From Chamaecrista fasciculata (taxonomy: Eukaryota; Streptophyta; Magnoliopsida; Fabales; Fabaceae): a DNA stretch of 64,000 nt. Below are positions 46,816 through 57,934 of this stretch, piece after piece. The DNA lies in the NCBI GenBank assembly GCA_003254925.1, contig QANZ01053619.1:49837-113836 (forward strand), in the 5' to 3' direction. The notes under the pieces are model-generated. The model was not told where the DNA came from. It did no database searches and saw nothing but the letters and a program-made list of their open reading frames with translations. Position 1 is the stretch's first letter. Each line of letters starts with the position of its first letter. A program made the translations under genes and the position numbers.

Positions 46816-48408
46816 CAAGTTTAGGGAACTCTAAACATATATCACTCAAATAAATATTAAATACTATCACCCGCATAAATCAACATTTTAAAAACCAATA
46901 AGATGCACAGTCATAATTTCTTAGTTTCCACCACAAAAGATTGATCACGAAGTTTAAGATCAAATACAAGTATATTAAACATTAAGTCACCATTCAAATG
47001 TTAAGATAAACATAAGTCATTCATCACTTAGAGAAATCAATAAAATTTCACAAGAAGAAAACACCCATTAAAGAACATCACAAAGTGCAAGGAAGGATCA
47101 ACAACACCAATAACCTTATAAAAAAGTCAATCGAGTTACAAAAAAATATAAGGATGATAACAAATTCATCCAAACTCTAGCCAAGGCCAACTTTAGAGTT
47201 CCAAATAATCAAGGACACCCTCTCCTGCATCATCATCATAAATAATTTAAGTACATAGTATTACCGAATCATGATTCCACCATAAGGGAATTTCTCACCA
47301 TCTTGAACATATATCAATCTCAACCCTTCATTGGGGAGAAATTCAATTAATAATCTCATCTCGCAGTTGGATAGTATGTCATACACAATCACTCATCCGC
47401 GAGTCGTAATTATATCAAGTAATTTGATTCCAAGCCAAATGCTCACCACCATCAACAAAATATTTGAAATGTGAAGATTTATATCCAAAATACTCAAGAT
47501 TCCAAAATTTTGACGATCTGTCAATGAAAAAGTTAGTTCATAAAATAAACAAATCTCCTCATCAATAAAGCCCTCACACAGGGCAAGCAGGAAAAAGCCA
47601 CTCACCTCGATCCGGAGAATCGATAACCGCACCTTATAGCTTTCGGCCAACGATCGGTGTAAACAACTCAAGAAAACAAGAGGAGGAGGACGGCGGTGGG
47701 CCACCGCTGGCCGACGTAAGACAGTGCTGGAGGTGGCCGGAGGTGGTGGCGCGGCTGTCTGGGCTGGTGGCGGTGGTGGAGGGCCGGCGGGTGAAGTAGG
47801 AGGAGGATGAGAGTGGTGCAAGGCGAAGAGAACCCCAAATGAGTGTGTATGTGTCGTGTTGGCTGATATAAGGTGGCTGGGTCTATTTTGCGATTTTTAC
47901 TAAATTTGGGGGGGCTGAAAGGCAATTCTAAAGCAGGAAAAAAAAGGCCAAAGTTGTTGAAACACCCCAGAATATTTTAATCCCTTCAAATCAGTCCTTA
48001 AAACTCAAAATTTTAAATATAAAATTTCTTGACAATATCTATATCGTTAGCTTTGTTGCGAAGAGTAGATTTCGAATATATAATTTGTTTTTGAAAACTC
48101 CAACTCTAACATGTTTCAGTTCTTACTCAAAAGTGTCATTTGTCGGGTCCAGTTAAAAAACCCAGATAAACTTTTAAATTCCGTTTGCTCCCAAATTTTT
48201 TTACCACAAGCCAAATAAAATATGGGGATTTTAAACATGACAATTAAAATTCTAAATTTTTGAGTTCACTAATTTCTAAAAATTATAATCTAAAAACTCC
48301 TAATACTGATCTAAAACTAGCCTGAAGATCCATCTAAAATTCAAAAAAAAATCACTTATTTTATTTCAAAGCACCCAACACTAAATTCTAAAACTCCGGG
48401 ATCTCACA

Positions 48409-50534
48409 ATAAATAATAGCAAAACAAAAGTTATTCACACCAAAATGACATGGTATCATTCTACTGCCACTAAGTAATTAATTTCTCAAAGTATTTTAGA
48501 ATAAGTCATTTCCCCAATTGTTTCAATACAAGTGTACACAAGCAATTACATGGAAGGAGAGTCACAAAGAAAAATCGAAACAATCTTTACAATATCAGTC
48601 AATCAACAAGATAACTAGCAAAAACAATACAGAAGCATATATATACCAAAATGAAAGAGAACTAAAAGGGCTTGATGCATCTTATCAGTTTAGATCTTAT
48701 AATGTCAGGATAAGTGTCTGGCTGGAACCACAACAGTAGTGATTTGTAGAAGAATTTGGTTCCCTGTCATGGCATCTCCCTTTTCAAATGGTTCAGGATT
48801 TGGGTCTCAACAACAATGGTGAATACAGAAACTTTGTATTAATTGATCTATTTTAGGTTTGCACCTCATGGTTTTACCAAACAAAAATATATTAAACAAA
48901 ATCCCACAATGATCATGGATTCAAACACTAGAGAAATTCTCAAAACTTACAACTACGTAAATATAAGAGAAACCAAATTTCATAAAACTCACTTTAGAAT
49001 CACTGGAATGCTGGATTGACTTCAGACACATCAACCAGAGAGAAAAACAGAAAATAGTTTAACAAAATATAAGTTCAGACTTTAAAACAGGTTATCTTTC
49101 AAGCATAAACAAAATCCTATGGACAACAACCATTCCCAACCGTGGAGCATCAAAATCAAAATAGAGTGCTATAATTATAATATCTACAGCAACTAAACAG
49201 AGTTCAAACCAGAAAAAGGGTAATGCCGAAATCAGAATCATGAGCGTAGCAGAAACTCTATCTAAACATCAAACAAGGAGCCCAAGAAGATAAAGACATA
49301 AAATATAAAAATAATAAGAATAAAAGCAGCACCATAACTTCTTCATTGATTTTTAAACAAACATAAACATATACAAGAAACAATAATAAATCTGTTCAGT
49401 AGTTAGGATCAAGAAGCATCAACAATAATTAACAACAATTATCTACAAACCAGACTCCGTTAATAAATGCTATGAAGGAACAGAGTAGCCAAGGTTCATT
49501 TACTATCAAAGTCAAGCTTGGAGATTAATTTTATTTCTTGGAGGGGACTTTATAATTGTAGTTATTGTCTGATTCTGTTCAAGCTCATTGTCTGATTTTG
49601 TTCAAGCTTATTACCAGGCCAACAAAAACAAACAGGAGAATGAAAGTTTTCTTCAGTAAATTCAAGCTTATTACCTGATTCTGCTCCTCCGTTTTCTCAA
49701 CAACCAAACAACAAAAAAAAAAGTCAAAGAAAATGGACTCAAACATTCACAAGAACAACTTGTCAGCCACAACGAAGTATTCAAAATCCAGAATAAAATT
49801 TCATTCACGCAGAAAACATAATCAAAGTAGACAATGTAAAAGCAAAAAAAGTGAATCAGTACAGGAAGCGACATCATGAGAAGATCAAATTCGTAAGAAA
49901 GGAGAAGAAGAAATTTTACTGACCTTTCTGAGTCCGACGAGAAGATGAATTCGACGACCTTTTCTTTTTCTTTTTCTTCTTCCTTTTCTCTAAAATTCCA
50001 GCTCCTTCATTATTATCAACCAAATGAAATCAAATGAAAAATGCCTCTTTGTTGATTAGGGTTTGATTTAGTTTTCAAAATGAGTAAGTTTTAGAGAAGA
50101 AAAATGATGAACGAAGAACCTAAAAACAAAGCGGTGCTCGTCGACGACCTCCTCCCTTCAGTAGCGGCGAAGTGGAGTAGCGAAGGAGAAGTGGATCGAA
50201 AAATTGTTTAGGGCGAATCGCGAAGCAGAGAAAGGGAAGGCGAAGTGAAGCTTCAATGTTATTTAGGGTTCAAATTGTTTCATTTGGAGGAGAGATAAGG
50301 ACGCGCGAGACAAGTCTGAAATGGGGGGAATGGAAATAAAATTGATGAAATAAAAGGGAGGGACCTGAAAATACAAATGGCGCCTGAGTTTCTTGATTTT
50401 CCCACGGTGCATCTTTAGCTTTTATACGCTTAAGCTAAATGTGGCTAAAATGAGCGCTCCTCATTTAATTAGCCACTTTTTTTGTTAACGTGGATAAATA
50501 ATTGTGGCTATCTTGTGTTTTTTTTTTTGTAGGG
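48409..50534. other. Right part of the CACTA element
   Basis: No recognisable domain. It contains a direct repeat of TTCAAGCTTATTACC (about 49604 and 49662) and a purine/pyrimidine-rich stretch at 49920-50000. It may represent the remains of the promoter and 5' exons of the transposase gene. I see no host gene here. Confidence 0.4.
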
Positions 50535-51950
50535 TTTTGGTTAATCCATTATGGCTTGATGACATCCATGTAAGGTAAAAATCATATTATGTTGATGCAT
50601 GATGATGAGCTATAGAATCATTCACATAATGCCACACTCTATATGGATCTGAACCCAAGCACGTTTGGGTTGATCCATTCTGAAAAGATGACATCCATGG
50701 AAGGTGAAAATCATATTATGTTGATGTATGATGATGAGCTGTAGAATCCCACACTCTATATGAATCCGAACTTAATCACGTTTGGGTTGACCCATTCTAA
50801 CATGGTGACATCCACTGTGGGAGCCTCGTCAAACCCAGCTGATGTTGTTGGGCCACAAGCACACAACTCCAGTATGGGGTGTGAAAAATGTAGGAAGCAC
50901 AGTTTCACATATCATAGTGTACTCTGCCGAGGAAAGAAGCAAGAAGTTGGAGTAGGAGTAGGAGGCCCAAACACACTACTCTTTCATTCTTAATCTCAAA
51001 CTATCTTGCAAGGTGAAAACCAAATTATGCCTAAGCATGATGATGAGTTGTAGAATCATCTATAGAATCTTACACTCTATATTGATCTGAATCTAAGCAT
51101 GTTTGGGTTGATCCATTTTGACATGATGACATCTATGGAAGGTGACAAACAAATTTTGTTGATGCATGATGATGAGTTGCATAATCAGCCACAAAATCTC
51201 ACACTCTATATGGATTCGAACCCAAGCACGTTTGGGTTGATCCATTCTGACATGATGACATCCATGACAGGTGAAAACCATATTATGTTGATGCATGATG
51301 ATGAGCTGCAGAATCTCACACTCTATATGGATCAAAACCCACGCAAGTTTGGATTGATCCATTATGACATGATGACATCCATGTATCCTAACCCAAGCAT
51401 GTTTGGGTTGATCCATTCTGACATTGTGACATCCACTATGGGAGCCTCGTCAGGCCCAGCTGTTGTTGTTGGTCCACATGTAGACCACTCCAGTATGGGG
51501 TGTGAAAAATGCAAGAAGCACAGTTTCACATAACTCTTCCAAGAAAAGTAGCAAGAAGTAGGAATAGGAGGCCCAAACCCACTACTCTTCCAATCTCAAA
51601 CTGAATCTCTATTGCAAGGTGAAAATCAGATTATGTTGATGCATGATGATGAGCTGCAGAATCGTCAACAGAATCTCACACTTTATATGGATCTGAACCT
51701 AAGCACGTTTGGGTTGATCCATTATGACATGATGACATCCATGAAAGATGAAAACCATAATATGTTGATTCATGATGATTAGCTGCAGAATCATCCACAG
51801 AATCCCACACACTATATGGATATGAACTCAAGCACATTTGGGTTGATCCATTCTGACATGATGACATCCAAGAAAGTTGAAAAGCAGATTATGTTGATGC
51901 ATGATGATGAGCTGCAAAATCATCCACAGAATCCTACACTATATGGATCC
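50535..51950 (+). repeat. Satellite array R5b
   Basis: Continuation of array R5a after the CACTA insertion: about ten satellite units with two leader modules (50800-51000 and 51425-51615). It ends at CACTATATGGATCC (51950). Confidence 0.9.
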
Positions 51951-51954
51951 CTAA

Positions 51955-52115
51955 TTTTTTTTTACAAACAATAACTATTTAGTCTCTGAAACATTATTTG
52001 TGAGGACTAAATATTTAGTCTTTGAAAATAAACAAGGATCAAAAAGTGTATTTTCTATATACATGGACTAAATTGTAATTTCGAAATAAATTTAGGACTA
52101 AAATATATTTTCCTA
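51955..52115. repeat. Foldback MITE-like remnant
   Basis: AACTATTTAGTCTCTGAAACA with TTTAGTCTTTGAAAAT and TGGACTAAATTGTAATTTCG. It is related to the element in PDI intron 10. Confidence 0.45.
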
Positions 52116-52455
52116 CTTATTTCTATTTTTGTTTTCACTTTACTCACTTTTTATCAACATCCTTAGTAGTTTGTTCATATTAAAATAGTAGTTTTGAACT
52201 ATAAGGTAACTTTGCCATGCTGCAAAGCCAAAATGCATTAATCTCTTGTAAAATATTTATTTCTCTGAATGGTGATGGAGTAATTCAATTTTTTCAAAAA
52301 CATGGAAGAAGCGAGACTGATTAAATGTGGCAACAAACGAATGACATTCTACAAATTGCTCACACTTTTTCTCCACTGTCACATTTCCGTTTCTGAATTT
52401 TGGAAACACATACATAGAACAAACATATGGAGGTGTAGCCTTCTATATATAAATA

Positions 52456-53480
52456 ATGCACTTGAGAATCAAGTTTAATGTATCCTTTTCAAACTTGTGT
52501 GCAGCATATAAGGTGCATCATGATTACCATCAGTACTACAAATTTGCAAGTCGGATTATTGCATTAGCTTTGAAGCATAACATACAAGTGGGTGTTGCTC
52601 TTGATCATGTATTTTTCTCCCTATTGTTTGGAAAGTGTATTACTTTACAAGATATAAAGGAAACAGATCCTCAATTTTATAATAGTTGTAAGCAGATATT
52701 GGAAATGAATGATGATCGCATTGATTCAGATGCTTTAGGCCTTACCTTTACTAAAGAAGAGAAGGAATTTGGAGGCCCAAAAGTAATTGAGCTTTGTCCA
52801 AGTGGGGGAAGCATAGTTGTAAATAGAAAGAATAGAAAGTTTGTGGATCTTCTTATTAAGGATCATTTTGCAACATCTATATCTGATCAGGTGGCACATT
52901 TTGCAAAAGGTTTTACTGAAATTCTTAGCAGAAAAGACCACCAGAAGTTCTTTCAAAGTTTAGAGCTTGAAGATCTTGATTGGATGTTGTATGGGTCTGA
53001 GAATGACATTTCTATTAAAGATTGGAAGACACATACAGTGTACAAAGGCTATAAAAGAACTGATCCTCAGATGGTTTGGTTTTGGGAGGTATGTAGGACA
53101 TCTACTAAATTGAGACATTTATAATCTTTCTCTGATGATTAATTTACTCAATTTGTATTGTAAGTGACAAAAAAACACTTTTTTCCTTCAAAATTGAACA
53201 GGTTGTTGAAAGAATGTCAACAGAAGAAAGGAGGAATCTTCTATTTTTCTAGACATCAGTGAAGTACTTACAAATTGAAGGCTTTCAACAGTTGTCAAAG
53301 TCCATCACCATTGAGAAATCCTCAGCACCAGTTGATCATCTTCCATCATCTCACACATGCTTTACCTGATTGAATTTGCCAACTTATCCATCCATTGATG
53401 TCGTGGAAGCTCGTTTGAGAATCATCACATGAGTACACTTCAGCTTTGGCCAAGTCTGAAAATAATTTTACATTTCTTCA
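52456..53480 (+). pseudogene. HECT-domain ubiquitin ligase pseudogene (UPL5-like), 5'-truncated
   Basis: The translated sequence matches the HECT N-lobe and C-lobe in order: YYKFASRIIALALKHNIQVG, CKQILEMNDDRIDSDALGLT, SISDQVAHFAKGFTEILS, QSLELEDLDWMLYGSEND, WKTHTVYKGYKRTDPQ, then after an intron (53089-53201, GT-AG) VVERMSTEERRNLLFF, and SSHTCF with the catalytic Cys at codon 53358-53360. Three in-frame stops follow: TAG at 53250 where Trp is expected, TGA at 53367 where Arg is expected, and TGA at 53430. All sequence upstream of the HECT domain is missing. The retained intron shows that it arose by DNA duplication and not by retroposition. Confidence 0.88.
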
Positions 53481-54417
53481 AGGTAGGACTTAGGAGATTA
53501 CACATAAATATCAATGTTTGGATCAAAAGATTTATTCCAAATAGATAGAATCGGCTCTTGTATAGGTTGTAAGAAAATCCCATATGTATAGGGATGGGAT
53601 GAATTGAGAAAGTGCTATTTTTTACTGGTGATCCTTCAATTTGTAGAAAAAAAATAAAAGGGTCTATGTTCGACAATTATTATCTAGTATATATTGTATA
53701 TGTAGATATTTCAAAGTGTAATTTTGATCTTTTACTTTTGGATTAAATTGTGATTAATATAACCCTTTACATCTTCTTCTTGCAATTTTCGTCATATATT
53801 TTTCCTAAAAGTTTCGCACATTGGTCCCAACAACCGAATCTTGTTATATCTCTCTCGTTTTAAGTTTAACTATGACAAGCAAATTCAGAGTTATGTGTTA
53901 TCTTTGACAAGTTATTTTTTTATTAAGTTGGAACCGTCAGTAAATAAGGTCAAACAAGTTCAAAAGTGGCTTTAGAATTGAAAAGTGAAAAATTATGAAA
54001 AAAAACACTATTGGACTCAATTTGACTTCATTTATTGACGGTTCCAACTGGGCAGAAAAAAAAACTCATCAAAAGTAATACATAGCTCCGAACTCGTTGC
54101 AATCAGACTTGAAACAAGAGAGAAATGACCAATTTCGTTCGTTTGACTATGAAACGAGCAGCCCACTTTTGGAGCTCAATTTGACATTGTTTATTGAAGA
54201 CTCGAATTGGACAAAGAAAGAACTCGTCAATAGTAACATGTAACTCCGAACTTATCTCAATCAAATTTAAAACGAGAAAAATATAATCACATTTAATCGT
54301 TGGAAGTTGGAATCAAAGAGTAAAACTTTTGACAAAGATATAGAACAATATTAAATATAAACCCAAACATAATTACTAATTACATTTTAAATTTTTAATA
54401 TATATTGTTTGTTTATA
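53481..54417. other. Intergenic with degraded foldback relative
   Basis: From about 53820 to 54310 there are phrases shared with the element at 1541-2349 (AATTGGACAAAGAAAGAACTC, GAAACAAGAGAGAAATGACC). No gene is seen. Confidence 0.5.
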
Positions 54418-56732
54418 CTAGATTATGGCCCGTGTTATACACGGGTGTTGTGGTTTGATCATAATTTATATATTTAGATCATTCAAATGAAAATTAGTTA
54501 TAAAGAAAATAGGTTAAAGTGTACTTATGGTCCTATAATTTTTTGTTCGGGTTTTAATTTGGTTGAGTAACTTTTTTTATTGCACTTTTGGTCTCATATA
54601 TTTTGCTTAGGTTGCAGGTTTGGTCCCGTGTTGCACTTTTGGTCTCATATGTTTGAGTCATGTTACAGAACTGGACCTATGTCTTTTGGTCAAATTGCAT
54701 AATTGATCTCATATCTATGAGTCAGGTGCAGAATTCGTCCCATATTTTTGGATAAAGTGGGACTGACGGTGAAACTTTTTGCAAAGATATGAGACCAATT
54801 CTACAACCTGACCAAAAGTGATGCAGAACCAAATCTACAACTTAAGCAAAAAATATGAGACCAAAAGTGCAACAAAAAAATTATGGACAAAAGTTATGGG
54901 ACCAAAATTGCACTTTGACCAAGAAAATATATAATAATAAATAATACAAATAAAAAGTTTTGCCTCAAATAATTAAAAGTATTAAAATAGTTGTCAATTA
55001 TAAATTGATATATAACAAAAAATATTTTTATAATTATTTTTTAAGATACTAAGTTTATAATTTTGATTTTAAAAATAGATATATTAGAAACAGATATTGA
55101 AAAAATTAAAGTGTTATTTTTGAAAAATAAATATTTTTAAAATAAATTATATGTACTTTGTGTATTTTTCTCTATCTAATTTTTAAAGTATATTATTATT
55201 TAGTCAAATTATTCAAGTTAAATGTATGATGAATTGTACTAAGAATTTGATGCCCATAATTATATTATTTAACTCCAAAGAAGTAATTTAGCCAACAAAT
55301 CAATTGATTACCATGAACATATTTAAAGTATATTAATTCACATAGTAAGACTTCAATGAAACTACTATTATGACTCTAAATAGTCTAATGTTGTGGGAGG
55401 TTTAAGCAATCTAGAAATAATAGTTCAAACTTCATAATTTTCAAATATCTCTTATTTTATTTATATAAGGATTGAAATTTTATCATTCGCCATTAAAATT
55501 TTCATAACTTCTCTAAAAACGATGATGTTAACAAAATAAAAATGTGAAAACTAAAAGTAAAAATAAAAAATTGAAGACCAATATTATATCATTAAGTTAA
55601 TAGACTAAATGCCAAAATGAAAAAATAAAATATAAATTAAGAAGCAATCAATACTTTTTTTTCTTAAAAGAAAAAATCTTCTCAATTCAGTCAGTAATTT
55701 TTTTTTACTTTTCCAATTTTCTAATAGTCATTTTAATCCATCATAAGTGATATAGTATTATTTGTTATATCATTTTCATCCAACATTTTATACATTTTTT
55801 TCTTATAAAATGTTATTTTATTAGTGATATAGTATAAAAATATCACTTATATTTTATTTGATCATATATCACTTATAGTATAAAAATATAAGTGATATAA
55901 CAAATAAAACTTTAGGTCTAGAAAAAAAAAAGTTTCTAAGTCTTCTAGAATGAAAAAATATATTAAAGTTTTATATAAAAAAAAATTAGTGTATAGTATC
56001 TTTTTAGTTTTTTCTCAAAACATCTTCTCATAGTTGATGAACTAGGTTCTGGTCGGGAGGTCATTACATGGTTTAAATGAGGTAACTCTAGGACGAAGGT
56101 TACCTGCAAGTCAATGAATTACATGGGTGGCCCTGCAATTCACCTCCGATGTTAAAGTCAGTAAACTAGGACTGCTCAAGAATATCAACTAAATGAGTAT
56201 TAGAGCGTACCTAGCTAGTGAAGAGGTTTGACCATTTTATACTAGGAGGGAGAGCAATATCGGCGTGATCACGCCATTAATGCTCTGATCTGATTGTGAT
56301 CTTTGCTCCTTCGTTATTTCTTTTTTGTTGCTTGTCGCCTTGATGATAAAGACCAGTCAAGGCGCAATCTTAGAGCACGATCCTTGGAGTGATTACCTTG
56401 ATCTATATTGATTCTAGATTGATTCTCGATTGATTTTTGATTGATTTTGGTGTGCTTCTCCTCTGTGATACTTTGTTTCTTAGGCATTCTTGTACCTTAT
56501 TCCTCTGGGCGGCGACGCACCCTATGGGCGTCCTTGCCTCGCTAAGGCTTTTAAGGATCAACTATGTATTGGGTTTGGGATAACTTTGTCATTTGGCCTA
56601 TTATCAATAACAAAGCATGCCAAAATATTGGTTTGGCTTATGACTTGTGAATAGTGCGGCTAATGACTTAAGAACAGTAAAAGATTTCTAAGTGACCAGT
56701 ACAAATCTTTTAGCTTTTATAATATATATAGA
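54418..56732 (-). mobile_element. Non-autonomous Helitron-like element, 2.3 kb
   Basis: On the minus strand the 5' end is A|TCTATATATATTATAAAAGC at 56732. The 3' end has the perfect hairpin CCCGTGT-ATA-ACACGGG (54429-54445), a 7-base spacer and CTAG followed by T (54418-54421). A TC start, a hairpin about 10 bases before CTAG, and insertion between A and T are the defining Helitron signals. No Rep/helicase open frame is present. The interior carries a copy of the window-start foldback family (54512-54920) and a GC-richer segment at 56030-56600 of unknown origin. Confidence 0.75.
54512..54920. repeat. Foldback element, copy 3, inside the Helitron
   Basis: GGTTAAAGTGTACTTATGGTCC at the left and ACCAAAATTGCACTTTGACC at the right, the same family as 275-716. 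Confidence 0.65.
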
Positions 56733-57934
56733 TTCACTTGAGTAAATATTGCTCTCACTCCATTGGATTCACAACTAACTTGAGTAATATTATTTAAAAA
56801 AGGTATCAAAACTAAATTAGATTATAAAAAAGTTAAACCGACATTTACAATCATTTAGATAATATAAATTTGATAAAATATAAAATATAATCTTATAAAT
56901 CTACACGGGTAATATTGCATTTGAAACAAGAGTGAATATTTCCATAAAAAAGGAAATGAGAGAGCAACCATCCAAAGATAAAAGAAGATGAAAAATGTAG
57001 TATCAAACTCCAAGTTTAAGTAAAACAAATATTTGTTTCAATTAGGAGATTTTAAAACATATTAAGTTAGAAGATTTCATAATAAGGATTAGGGGTGTTT
57101 GTTGGCCGATTTGAAATGATTTTTTAAATCGAACTGTTGATTAATTTCATTCATCAAAATCGAACCAATAAAAATCGGTTTGGGCGATTGGATTTAAGTG
57201 GTTTAAAGGTAATTATTGTCAATTTGTCACTAATATATTAATAAATAATATATATATAGTTATTCTCGTAACTTACTAATATATCATAAGAAAAATAAAT
57301 ATTATTATTACAATATAAAAGTATTTTTATAAATAATTAATTGAAATTAGAATTGTAGTTTACTAATATATATTTCTTCCTCTAACTTAATATTACATTA
57401 AGTTCTTCAAATATAGTATGTTTTATATTGTATAAACTAACTCAATTTTATATAATGTAGTAAGATGTATAACCACTCATGGTGCATTATAATATGTTAT
57501 GTAATGTAATAATATTCTCATTCTCTTATAAACAATGAAATGATTTTCTACTTCTTAGCAAAGATCATTAGTATATAATAACTATTAACTTGAAGGTGCA
57601 AATATTTCTAAATCTGTAAATGTATTCTCAATGTTGAATATTATATGTATGAGTAATAGAGTATGAGTTATCTAATGATAATATGAGGTAGATGTATATA
57701 TATAAGTAAATAAGAGTTTTAGTATATGGATCCATNAAAAAAAAAAAAAACAAAAACAAAAACAAAAGAGAGATTTATTTTTGTTCCTGGCTTTGCATCG
57801 GAATCCCTAGTTTTTTCTCTCCCTTTTCCGTGCATCGTCGCCGTCAGCTAAAGCGGCAAATACGACGTCGTGCAAATCGAGAAACTCGGCTGTATTATTT
57901 TCTTCGCACAAATCTGTTGCAGGATAGCGAAGCC
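56733..57934. other. Intergenic; upstream region of the 85-aa gene
   Basis: AT-rich. A short interspersed repeat (TCGAACCAATAAAAATCGG, with a complementary AAATCGAACTG nearby) lies at 57100-57190. A poly-A run with one N lies at 57736. The leader of the next gene starts after about 57780. Confidence 0.45.

Larger units (their letters stand above)
45116..48408 (-). mobile_element. Gypsy-type solo LTR, 3.3 kb, nested in the CACTA element
   Basis: The plus strand begins TGTCACGACCCC and ends GGGATCTCACA, with the 5-bp duplication ATAAA on both sides (45111-45115 and 48409-48413). Read on the minus strand it starts TGTGAGATCCCGGAG, the usual start of a widespread plant gypsy LTR type, so the LTR is in minus orientation. 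A GC-rich segment at 47640-47880 follows a TATA-like TTATATCAG (minus) and has a donor-like GAG|GTGAGT, probably the LTR promoter and leader. No polyprotein is present. Confidence 0.85.
43896..50534. mobile_element. CACTA (En/Spm-like) transposon, 6.6 kb, degenerate
   Basis: The left end AACTACAAAAG and right end TTTTTTTTGTAGGG each differ by one base from the canonical CACTACAAAA/TTTTGTAGTG ends. The 3-bp duplication TTT flanks it within the satellite sequence. Both ends have CACTA-style subterminal repeats around GCCACGG/GTGGCTA (at least ten within 43915-44290, and again at 50400-50515). It contains a remnant of the accessory transposase gene and a nested gypsy-type LTR. No full transposase is visible, so it is non-autonomous now. 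Confidence 0.85.

Noticed and set aside
47393-47925. Proline-rich open frames (HHSHPPPTSPAGPPPPPP) on the minus strand
   Set aside because: They lie within the GC-rich leader of a gypsy-type LTR bounded by a 5-bp TSD; the composition comes from CCG/CCA repeats and continues into unrelated AT-rich codons.
57830-57934. Basic N-terminal extension (HRRRQLKRQIRRRANRETR) of the 85-aa protein
   Set aside because: It has no ATG; it would need a GTG start, so it is read as 5' leader.
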